DNA of 64,000 nt. Source: Brevibacillus brevis. GTDB lineage: Bacteria; Bacillota; Bacilli; Brevibacillales; Brevibacillaceae. The first letter of the stretch is position 1; the number at the start of each line of letters is the position of its first letter. Below, in pieces: positions 43,659-50,835 of the stretch. Below the pieces are notes generated by a model that was not told the origin of the DNA, ran no database searches, and was given only the letters and a program-made list of their open reading frames with translations. The stretch spans positions 5,001,501 to 5,065,500 of the forward strand of contig NZ_CP030117.1 of assembly GCF_001039275.2 (NCBI RefSeq). The letters run 5' to 3'. The translations under genes were made by a program, and so were the position numbers.

Positions 43659-45825
43659 GGCGAACTCCTCCATGTTTGTGCTTGATAATTTTCGCGGCGC
43701 ACGCTTTAAACTCAGGCATTTTGCTGTAAGGGTCCAATGCCGGGTTGGTCAGCAGATTGATAGACTGTGCTTTTCCCCAGTGGTACGGGATAAACACCGT
43801 ATCCTCTCGAATGGCCTCGATAACTTTCACGCGATACTGCGCCTCGCCTCTTCTCGTTTTCAGAGTGACCAGCTCATCGTGTTCAATGCCATAACGTGTC
43901 GCTGTTTTTGGGTGAACCTCTAGCAAAGGATCAGGATACATGTCCTTCAAAAACGGGATTCGTCTTGTCTGGTTCCCGGACAAATAGTGGAACACAACTC
44001 GTCCCGTAGTTAACCGCAAAGGATATTCTTCATCCGGCTCCTCCGCTGGCGGGCGGTAAGGCAACGCACATATTTTGGCTTTGCCATCCGGGTGATAAAA
44101 TTTTTTATCAAGAAATAAATGGGGCTGCCCCTCGTCATCCTCTTCACGGCACGGCCAGAAAACACCATTGTTTTGATCAATTTTCTCGTAGGTGACCCCG
44201 TAATAATCAGCTATTCCGCCTTTGGAGACCTGACGTATTTCATGAAAAATATCCTGAGGAGACTTCAAGTGAGTAAAGAATTGTCCGCGCCCCATTCTTT
44301 TGGCGATTTCTATCTGAATCCACCAGTCAGGCTTGGATTCGGCAAACCATTCCTGTGCCTGACGGTGACGAATGATGCGTCCTTCTAGATTGGTAGTCGT
44401 TCCATCGTCCTCTGCCCAAGTCGTAACGGGAAGAACGACATCGGCGTATTCAGCCGACTCGGACAAGTAAAAGTCGCAGCAAACCATAAAATCCAGACTT
44501 TTCAGGGACTCCCGAACATGGTTTAGATTTGGCGCACTTACAACCGGATTGGAGCAGAGTAAGTATAAGCTGCGAATCGTTTTATCCTTCATCAACTGGA
44601 ACATCTCATAGGCAGAGACACCTTTCTGCGGCATCTCTTCCGGGGAAATGCCCCAGGCACATGCTATTTCACGCACATGTTCAGGATTGTCGAGCTTGCG
44701 GTAGCCAGGCAATTGGTCGGCTTTTTGCCCGTGTTCCCGCCCACCTTGACCGTTTCCTTGACCAGTAAGGGTTGCCACACCCGATTTTGGACGGCCAATC
44801 TTTCCTGTGACGAGCGACATGTTGGTATAGGCCGATACGTTGTCTGTCCCTTTCGACTGCTGTTCCACACCACGGCAAAACATCACAATCGCCTCGGGTG
44901 CTCTCCCGAAAATGTCGGCAGCCCGCACAATCTTCTCCACCGAAACCCCTGTTATTTCGCTGACATAATCTGGTGTGAAGGTAGCAACCAGTTCTTTTGT
45001 TTCTTCAAAACCATTCGTATGATTTCGAATAAAGTCTTCATCAATATGCCCATTCTTGATCAGGAGATGAACGATTCCGTTTGCCAGCGCCAAATCTGTA
45101 CCGGGTCGCAGATCCAGGTGGATATCAGCTCGACGTGCCAAAGGCGTTTCCCTTGGATCAGCTACGATCAGATAGCCGCCCCGATTTTGCACTTCCCAAA
45201 TACGGAACATGCTGGTTGGATGACACTCAGCCGCGTTTGAACCGGCCAAAAACAAGCAGTCTGTTTGGTGAATGTCCGTCCACGGAACAGTAGAACCGCG
45301 GTCAATCCCCAAGCTTCGATTCAATCCGGCCGCAGCGGAGGACATGCAGAAGCGTCCGTTGTAGTCGATATAGCGGGTTTGCAGGGCGACCCGTGCAAAC
45401 TTACCCGTGAGGTAGCATTTTTCGTTCGTCATGGAAACGCCAGAGTAAACAGACAAGGTATCTTTGCCATAGTTGTGCTGTAACTCCTTGAACCTGGAAA
45501 CGATCAAGTCAAGTGCTTCTTCCCATGACGCTTCCCGAAAACCTTCTGCCGTGCCTTTTAATGATGCATCTGTTCGAATCAACGGCCGCTGTATTCGATC
45601 CGGATGGTTCACCTGCTGATAGGCCGTCACCCCTTTTGGGCACATCTTACCCAGATTGACAGGGAAATCGTACCGTGGCTCCACTCCGATAATCTTGTTC
45701 GTCGTTGTATCTACACGCAGGTTCATCCCGCATTGCATACCGCAGTAGCAGCAGTGCGTGCTGACCAATTTCTCGTTCGGATGTATCTTGTTTTCCATTA
45801 CTTTAAAAAATTTATCCTTTGGCAT
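43651..45825 (-). CDS. Molybdopterin oxidoreductase, NapA/NasC class (probable nitrate reductase)
   Basis: A 724-residue catalytic subunit. The N-terminus binds one [4Fe-4S] cluster (THCCYCGMQCGMNL, then KMCPKGV). The molybdenum is expected to be held by the Cys of GRFCMSSAAAGLNRSLG, which is the NapA/NasC/NarB pattern, not the Asp of NarG. Bis-MGD motifs include TGQGNGQGGREHG and the C-terminal HYLSGNQTRRIP and IPYHWGKAQSINLL. There is no Tat signal, so it should act in the cytoplasm. Nitrate is favoured by the adjacent narK, hcp and fnr; formate dehydrogenase is the main alternative. It overlaps the cytochrome-like gene by 14 bp. Confidence 0.9.
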   Translation of the reverse strand: MPKDKFFKVMENKIHPNEKLVSTHCCYCGMQCGMNLRVDTTTNKIIGVEPRYDFPVNLGKMCPKGVTAYQQVNHPDRIQRPLIRTDASLKGTAEGFREASWEEALDLIVSRFKELQHNYGKDTLSVYSGVSMTNEKCYLTGKFARVALQTRYIDYNGRFCMSSAAAGLNRSLGIDRGSTVPWTDIHQTDCLFLAGSNAAECHPTSMFRIWEVQNRGGYLIVADPRETPLARRADIHLDLRPGTDLALANGIVHLLIKNGHIDEDFIRNHTNGFEETKELVATFTPDYVSEITGVSVEKIVRAADIFGRAPEAIVMFCRGVEQQSKGTDNVSAYTNMSLVTGKIGRPKSGVATLTGQGNGQGGREHGQKADQLPGYRKLDNPEHVREIACAWGISPEEMPQKGVSAYEMFQLMKDKTIRSLYLLCSNPVVSAPNLNHVRESLKSLDFMVCCDFYLSESAEYADVVLPVTTWAEDDGTTTNLEGRIIRHRQAQEWFAESKPDWWIQIEIAKRMGRGQFFTHLKSPQDIFHEIRQVSKGGIADYYGVTYEKIDQNNGVFWPCREEDDEGQPHLFLDKKFYHPDGKAKICALPYRPPAEEPDEEYPLRLTTGRVVFHYLSGNQTRRIPFLKDMYPDPLLEVHPKTATRYGIEHDELVTLKTRRGEAQYRVKVIEAIREDTVFIPYHWGKAQSINLLTNPALDPYSKMPEFKACAAKIIKHKHGGVRHG

Positions 45826-46852
45826 GTTGATTTGCCTCCCTGGCATTGATCTCGTGCGTAGGAACTCCTGTGAAGCGGAACATCCGGTATTTTCTGCGGC
45901 ACGGCAAGCAAAGTTCAGCCAAGTGGAATCCTTCTTCCATTTGAAAAGCCATTTCGTTTTTACCCAGCACGTTGATTACATCTGCCGATTGTTCCGCAGA
46001 AACAAACTCATTGCTGCACACTTTGCACTTTTTCATTTCCTGTTCCCCATAGTGCTCGCGATAATTGCGTGCAAACACACTCATGGGACGGAACGGTATG
46101 TGAGCCAGTTTTCCGAATGGCAGATAAATCAACGTCACAATCACGGCAAATTGATGCGTGACTGAAATGACCGGGTGCCCAAAGCCGCCTAAGAACATGT
46201 TGCTTGCGGTTAACATCAAGCCTGTCACGCTGATAAACAGTAGCAGGTATAAAGGCAAAAAGTCGTAGACAAAGGATTGTTCAGCCCGTGCCTGCATGTT
46301 CTTGTGTCTGCGATACAAAGCCATGACTGCTCCGCCGATGACCATAAAAGCAGTAATGTTCAACGCGTTGTAAAAGAGAAAAGCAACCCAGCCATCCGCT
46401 TGTACGGTCAGAACATCCACACCCATGAACACGACCTGATAGTAGCCATTGTCCGTCATCGTGAAATACATCCAGCCAAACACTAACGGAAAGGTGACAA
46501 ACGCGGCCAAGATGCATCCCCATCCCAGCAAAATATGCTGTGTCCAGCGGTACCATCCCCGATTCCAAATAAAGCGATAGATGGCCAGATGATCCACCGT
46601 TGTATTTGCCGTGTTTTTACGAAAGAGAAGGCGTAGCCCCTTTTTCAAAATGACATTCGTTGGCGGGCGATCTGCCCAAGCAGAAAATCGATAAAGGAAA
46701 CCTCCGATAAAGACAAGCGTCCCCACCATATAGCCGTAAAGCGCCAAATCAATATGCGTGAAAAAACGTGTTCCCACGTAACTTAAGACGAACAAGCAAG
46801 CAATGATGATAAAAGCACGCTTCGCCACTTTGGAAGCAAATAGATAGTTCAT
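45812..46852 (-). CDS. Membrane electron-transfer subunit, b-cytochrome-like, with C-terminal CxxC pairs
   Basis: A 346-residue protein starting at the ATG at 46852 (AGGGAGGG upstream). Six or seven hydrophobic helices follow. Candidate haem histidines are in VDHLAIYRF, RWTQHILLGWG and THQFAVIVTLIYLPFGKLAH; the last two His are 18 residues apart, as in the NarI pair. The soluble tail (about 280-340) has CKVC and CLPC pairs like a zinc or rubredoxin-like site. It is the first gene of the operon and probably exchanges electrons with menaquinol. Haem binding is inferred. Confidence 0.72.
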   Translation of the reverse strand: MNYLFASKVAKRAFIIIACLFVLSYVGTRFFTHIDLALYGYMVGTLVFIGGFLYRFSAWADRPPTNVILKKGLRLLFRKNTANTTVDHLAIYRFIWNRGWYRWTQHILLGWGCILAAFVTFPLVFGWMYFTMTDNGYYQVVFMGVDVLTVQADGWVAFLFYNALNITAFMVIGGAVMALYRRHKNMQARAEQSFVYDFLPLYLLLFISVTGLMLTASNMFLGGFGHPVISVTHQFAVIVTLIYLPFGKLAHIPFRPMSVFARNYREHYGEQEMKKCKVCSNEFVSAEQSADVINVLGKNEMAFQMEEGFHLAELCLPCRRKYRMFRFTGVPTHEINAREANQHAKG

Positions 46853-46899
46853 ACAACACCCTCCCTGCTGCTGCTCATTTTTTCCTTTCGCTCGAGACC

Positions 46900-46942
46900 A
46901 TTGTAGCAACGGCTCGTAACCCAGGTTGTGATTTACCTCACA
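46900..46942 (-). promoter_or_regulatory. FNR box and -10 of the molybdoenzyme operon
   Basis: TGTGATTTACCTCACA (46927-46942) matches TGTGA-N6-TCACA exactly. On the minus strand a TACAAT hexamer lies at 46905-46900, predicting a start near 46893, so the box is centred at -41.5 as at class II Fnr-activated promoters. The box lies 98 bp upstream of the divergent fnr start codon. Confidence 0.8.
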
Positions 46943-46995
46943 CCACTGCCACAATCAGGACGATTTACCTACCCCCAACCATCGATTTCGGATGA

Positions 46996-47001
46996 TATAA
47001 T
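46996..47001 (+). promoter_or_regulatory. Probable -10 of fnr
   Basis: A TATAAT hexamer lies 39 bp upstream of the fnr ATG. With a start near 47008, the upstream FNR box would be centred at about -73.5, compatible with autoregulation. Confidence 0.5.
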
Positions 47002-47039
47002 GAGTTACCTTTGTATCCTTGTTGTAGGGGGGACCCCAC

Positions 47040-47747
47040 ATGACCGGAAATGGCACAACGTTTGTGGAGCAGATTTCTTCCGATTTTGTGAATAGCCTTG
47101 AAACGTTTTCTGTTCGGAAAAATTTCGTTCCCGGAGCCGTTCTGTTTTTGGATGGTGAAAGAGCCGATCAGCTATTCTTAATTTCGTCGGGCCAAATCAA
47201 GCTCACAAAGAACACAAATGATGGAAAAGAACTAACACTGCAAGTGTTTGGTGCTGGAGAGCTAGTCGGCGTCTCCGGGCTCTTCGAACAGGAATTAACG
47301 TACACCTCTACAGGCACCATGCTGATGGAGGGTGAGATATGGATCATCCCTCAACAAGGGTTGGAAAAAATGCTCATCAAAAACGGTCAATTTTGCGTAG
47401 ACTTCCTGCGTTGGATGGGATTGATGAACAGGCGGATGCAGTCCAAATTTCGTGATTTGCTACTCAATGGCAAAATCGGCGCCTTGTATTCAACGCTCAT
47501 CCGCATGAGTAACACGTACGGCAAGCCACACCCCGACGGAATCCTCATCGACCTTTCCCTTACCAATCGTGATTTGGCGCAATTCATTGGTCTGACCAGA
47601 GAAAGTGTCAACCGGATGCTTTCCGATCTGAAAAAACAGGATTCTATCGATCTGCTTCCCCACGGGCATATCTTGATTAAGGACCTTGCCTATTTAAAAG
47701 AAGCGATTTATTGTGATGACTGCCCTCCTGATATTTGCCAAATGTGA
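47040..47747 (+). CDS. fnr: Fnr, oxygen-sensing Crp-family regulator (Bacillus type)
   Basis: A 235-residue regulator: N-terminal jelly roll (about 20-130; SSGQIKLTKNTNDGKELTLQ), dimer helix, and a C-terminal winged helix with recognition helix LTRESVNRMLSDLKK. The C-terminus ends CDDCPPDICQM, giving Cys225, Cys228 and Cys233. This C-x2-C-x4-C spacing equals that of B. subtilis Fnr, whose [4Fe-4S] cluster is bound at the C-terminus. It should activate anaerobic genes through TGTGA-N6-TCACA boxes, which occur at its own intergenic region and between narK and hcp. Confidence 0.9.
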   Translation: MTGNGTTFVEQISSDFVNSLETFSVRKNFVPGAVLFLDGERADQLFLISSGQIKLTKNTNDGKELTLQVFGAGELVGVSGLFEQELTYTSTGTMLMEGEIWIIPQQGLEKMLIKNGQFCVDFLRWMGLMNRRMQSKFRDLLLNGKIGALYSTLIRMSNTYGKPHPDGILIDLSLTNRDLAQFIGLTRESVNRMLSDLKKQDSIDLLPHGHILIKDLAYLKEAIYCDDCPPDICQM

Positions 47748-47772
47748 GCAAACTCTACATATTTTCGTGCAC

Positions 47773-47810
47773 AAAAAAAGTCCTGGACTTGTCCGTCCAA
47801 GACTTTTTTT
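47773..47810. terminator. Bidirectional terminator between fnr and narK
   Basis: AAAAAAAGTC and GACTTTTTTT form a 10-bp outer stem with an inner TGGAC/GTCCA element, between the convergent fnr and narK genes. Confidence 0.93.
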
Positions 47811-47830
47811 CATGAGTGATTCAAGCTTCT

Positions 47831-49330
47831 TTATCCATGTCTTTGCTCCGCGAGCTCACTGAACATGCCAGCATAATACTCGACGTCTCCTGCATCGTCT
47901 TTAATCGCGCTGATCGTTAACCATTGGAGATACTGATCTCCATTTTTCCGGCGATTCCAGATCTCTCCTTGCCAATAGCCATTCTTCTTGATCGAGTCCC
48001 ACATCTTCTGATAGAAGTCCGCACCCTGTCTGCCTGATTTTAAAATATTGGGGGACTTGCCAATCACCTCATTCATCTCATAACCGGTCACTTTCGTAAA
48101 AGCGTGGTTCGCACTTTTAATAACTCCTCGTGTATCGGTAATCAGTATCGCCTCTCCCGTCTTTTCCATGATGGTTGCGGCGAGCTGCAGCTTCTCTTGA
48201 TAAAACATCCACATCACCAAAACCAAACTTACCAGTGCAAACTGAGATAACGCCATGAAACCAATCGCGTAATGCCCGGTCAAATTAAACAACATCGTCA
48301 AGATCAACGGCGGGAAAAAGCCTCCTAATCCCCCCATCGCAGATACGATCCCATTTACAATCCCTGCTTGCCGCGAGAAATACATCGGCACTAATTTGAA
48401 CACGGCTCCGTTACCGATTCCAGCACATGTCGCCACCATCAAGCACCCTACCGTATACATCAAAATCGATGGCGAAAACGATAAGACAATACCAGACAGT
48501 GCGAGCCCGGCAAACACAATTATCAATGCCTTGAAGGGGTTCCACTTATCACCTAGCCAGCCTCCCAAAGGTCTTGCAAGTGTCGCCAAAAGAATGAACC
48601 CTGCTGTTCTCATCCCTGCATCTACTTTATCCAATTGGAAATGGCTCACTAAAAAATTCGGGAGATACACGGTGAAAGCAACGAAGCAACCAAACGTAAT
48701 AAAGTAGAACAAACTGATTAACCATAGCTTTTCGTTTTTGTAGACACTCTTGATCTGTTGACCAAGGGGAGTCACTACCTTAGGTTCATTTTTATCCCCC
48801 ATCAAGAAGGTAAGCACAGCAAATCCCACAAGCAATAGCATAAACATCTGTACAGTAGTGGCCCATCCAAATGATTTAGCCAGAACTGGCGCTGCAAAAG
48901 TGGTGATTGCTGTACCAATATTCCCCATACCGTAGATTCCGTTTACAGAACCATGCTTTTCTTTCGGATAGTATTTAGGTAGAGACGTGACACCAACGGA
49001 AAACACCGCCCCGCCTATCCCTATAAATAGCCCGCCGATTAACAAATCTGTATAAGTGGTCGCCTGGCTAATATAAAAAACAGGAGCCAGCAGCAAGAGA
49101 AAGCTTATGCTAAATAAAATTCTCGCGCCAAATCGGTTACTCCAATATCCAACAGGGATTCTCAGCAACGATCCAAGAAGAACAGGAATCGCTGTCACCC
49201 ACGCCACTTCGCTTGCACTCATGGGTACGGTTTCTTTGATAAAAGGCATGAGCGATGACAGAATGACCCATACCATGAAACCGACCGTAAGACTCAACGT
49301 CTGTAACGGCAACTGCCATTTTCGTACCAT
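47831..49330 (-). CDS. narK: NarK-type nitrate/nitrite transporter fused to a C-terminal PAS domain
   Basis: A 499-residue protein. Residues about 1-385 are a twelve-helix MFS carrier with nitrate signatures in GNIGTAITTFAAPVLAKSFG and GIGNGAVFKLVPMYFSRQAG. After the last helix (FYQEKLQLAATIMEKTG) comes a complete PAS/PAC domain (about 388-495): GEAILITDTRGVIKSANHAF, TGYEMNEVIGKSPN and the PAC-like YLQWLTISAIKDDAGDVEYY. No kinase or other output domain follows. NarK alone is about 390-400 residues, so the PAS region is an addition. The ATG at 49330 follows GAGGGG. It shares an FNR box with hcp. Confidence 0.9.
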   Translation of the reverse strand: MVRKWQLPLQTLSLTVGFMVWVILSSLMPFIKETVPMSASEVAWVTAIPVLLGSLLRIPVGYWSNRFGARILFSISFLLLLAPVFYISQATTYTDLLIGGLFIGIGGAVFSVGVTSLPKYYPKEKHGSVNGIYGMGNIGTAITTFAAPVLAKSFGWATTVQMFMLLLVGFAVLTFLMGDKNEPKVVTPLGQQIKSVYKNEKLWLISLFYFITFGCFVAFTVYLPNFLVSHFQLDKVDAGMRTAGFILLATLARPLGGWLGDKWNPFKALIIVFAGLALSGIVLSFSPSILMYTVGCLMVATCAGIGNGAVFKLVPMYFSRQAGIVNGIVSAMGGLGGFFPPLILTMLFNLTGHYAIGFMALSQFALVSLVLVMWMFYQEKLQLAATIMEKTGEAILITDTRGVIKSANHAFTKVTGYEMNEVIGKSPNILKSGRQGADFYQKMWDSIKKNGYWQGEIWNRRKNGDQYLQWLTISAIKDDAGDVEYYAGMFSELAEQRHG

Positions 49331-49369
49331 AAACAACACCCCTCACTTGGGAAATCTTCTTCATCCACT

Positions 49370-49439
49370 ATGATAAGAGGCAAAGTTTGGTTTCGTTGTG
49401 ATTTTAATCACAGCTCCTTCCAGACGATCCGCTTATAAT
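49370..49439. promoter_or_regulatory. Shared FNR box between narK and hcp with both -10 hexamers
   Basis: TGTGATTTTAATCACA (49397-49412) is an exact Fnr operator. A TATAAT at 49434-49439 places the hcp start near 49446, and a minus-strand TATCAT at 49375-49370 places the narK start near 49363. The box centre (49404.5) is therefore 41.5 bp from both starts. Confidence 0.85.
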
Positions 49440-49475
49440 CAAAGCGAAATCTTGAATCGAAGGAGTGGATTATAC

Positions 49476-50771
49476 ATGTTTTGTTATCAATGTGAACAGA
49501 CTCCAACAGGTGGTTGTAAGGTCATCGGCGTTTGCGGAAAGAATGAAGATCTTGCGAGTATTCAGGATACAATAATTTTTGCTTTAAAAGGAATTGCAGC
49601 TTATGCCACACATGCTCGTCAACTCGGCTATATCGATCCTGAAGTGGATGGGATTACTCAGGAAGCTCTCTATTTTACATTGACGAATGTGAATTTTAAC
49701 TTGGATGAACATTTGCAAATGGCCATGAAAGTAGGCAAAGCCGCCATAAAAGTCATGGAGCTTTTGGATCGAGCTCATACGGATCATTTCGGAGTCCCGC
49801 AGCCAATCACAGTCTCACAAAATAAAATCGAAGGAAAATGCATCGTTGTTACGGGACACAATCTGTTTGCTCTCGAAGAGCTGTTAAAGCAAACAGAAGG
49901 CAAAGGAATCAATGTGTATACGCATTCCGAAATGCTGCCCGCACATGGCTACCCCGCACTGAAGAAATATCCTCATTTGAAAGGAAACATCGGGAAAGCA
50001 TGGTACGATCAACGCCAATTGTTCGAGAAATTTCCAGGTGCCATATTGGCTACAACAAACTGTGTGATGCCTATTCGAGGCAGCTACGCCGATCGTTTCT
50101 TTTCCTATGATATAACCGGTTTGGAGAACGTGACGAAAATTGTAGATAACGATTTTGCGCCGCTCATTGAAAAAGCATTGACTCTCCCTGAAGTCTCCAT
50201 CGAATCGGAACTGACATTGACTACCGGGTATCATCACAAAACAGTTCTCGGCATCGCCCCTGAAATCATTCAGGCAGTCAAGGAAGGACAGATCAAACGC
50301 TTCTTCGTTATCGCTGGTTGTGACGCTCCTGGCAAGGGGGGCGAGTATTACCGTGAATTGGCTACGTCCTTACCGCCAGAAACCGTCATTCTTACTACCT
50401 CCTGCGGAAAATTCCGTTTTAACGATGTAGATTTCGGCACCGTGCCAGGTACCGACATCCCAAGATATATCGATTTGGGACAGTGCAATAACTCGGTTTC
50501 TACCATTACGATTGCGGCTGCATTAGCCGATGCCTTCGAGTGTGAAGTGAACGAGCTGCCGGTAAGTATCGTTCTTTCCTGGTTTGAACAAAAAGCGGTT
50601 GCCATCCTGCTCGGTCTGTTTAGCCTGGGGATACAAGATATACGGATTGGCCCAAAATTGCCTGAGTTCATTCAGCCCGGGGTTCTGCAAGTACTGCAAG
50701 ACTTGTTCCACATCCAGTTGATTGGTGACGCCCAAGAAGATATGAAGCAAATGCTCGGAATCACTCAGTAG
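49476..50771 (+). CDS. hcp: Hybrid-cluster protein, short (class III-like) form
   Basis: A 431-residue iron-sulfur-oxygen cluster enzyme. The N-terminal cysteines are C-x2-C-x7-C-x5-C (MFCYQCEQTPTGGCKVIGVC), binding the first cluster. Hybrid-cluster ligands lie in VTGHNLFALEEL, ATTNCVMP, FVIAGCDAPGKGGEYY, LTTSCGKFRFN and LGQCNNSVS. It is about 110-120 residues shorter than E. coli or Desulfovibrio Hcp, consistent with the class lacking the middle helical insert. Hcp reduces NO (and hydroxylamine in vitro). AAGGAG precedes the ATG at 49476. No Hcr reductase gene is adjacent. Confidence 0.94.
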   Translation: MFCYQCEQTPTGGCKVIGVCGKNEDLASIQDTIIFALKGIAAYATHARQLGYIDPEVDGITQEALYFTLTNVNFNLDEHLQMAMKVGKAAIKVMELLDRAHTDHFGVPQPITVSQNKIEGKCIVVTGHNLFALEELLKQTEGKGINVYTHSEMLPAHGYPALKKYPHLKGNIGKAWYDQRQLFEKFPGAILATTNCVMPIRGSYADRFFSYDITGLENVTKIVDNDFAPLIEKALTLPEVSIESELTLTTGYHHKTVLGIAPEIIQAVKEGQIKRFFVIAGCDAPGKGGEYYRELATSLPPETVILTTSCGKFRFNDVDFGTVPGTDIPRYIDLGQCNNSVSTITIAAALADAFECEVNELPVSIVLSWFEQKAVAILLGLFSLGIQDIRIGPKLPEFIQPGVLQVLQDLFHIQLIGDAQEDMKQMLGITQ

Positions 50772-50781
50772 ACATAATAGA

Positions 50782-50835
50782 AAAAACGGCTGTCAGAGAG
50801 TTAGTGGTAAGACTAACCAATGACGGCCGTTTTTT
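50782..50835. terminator. Bidirectional terminator after hcp
   Basis: AAAAAACGGC..TGTCA and TGAC..GGCCGTTTTTT form the outer stem with an inner GTTAGT/ACTAAC hairpin. T-runs occur in both directions, serving hcp and the convergent secreted-protein gene. Confidence 0.88.
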
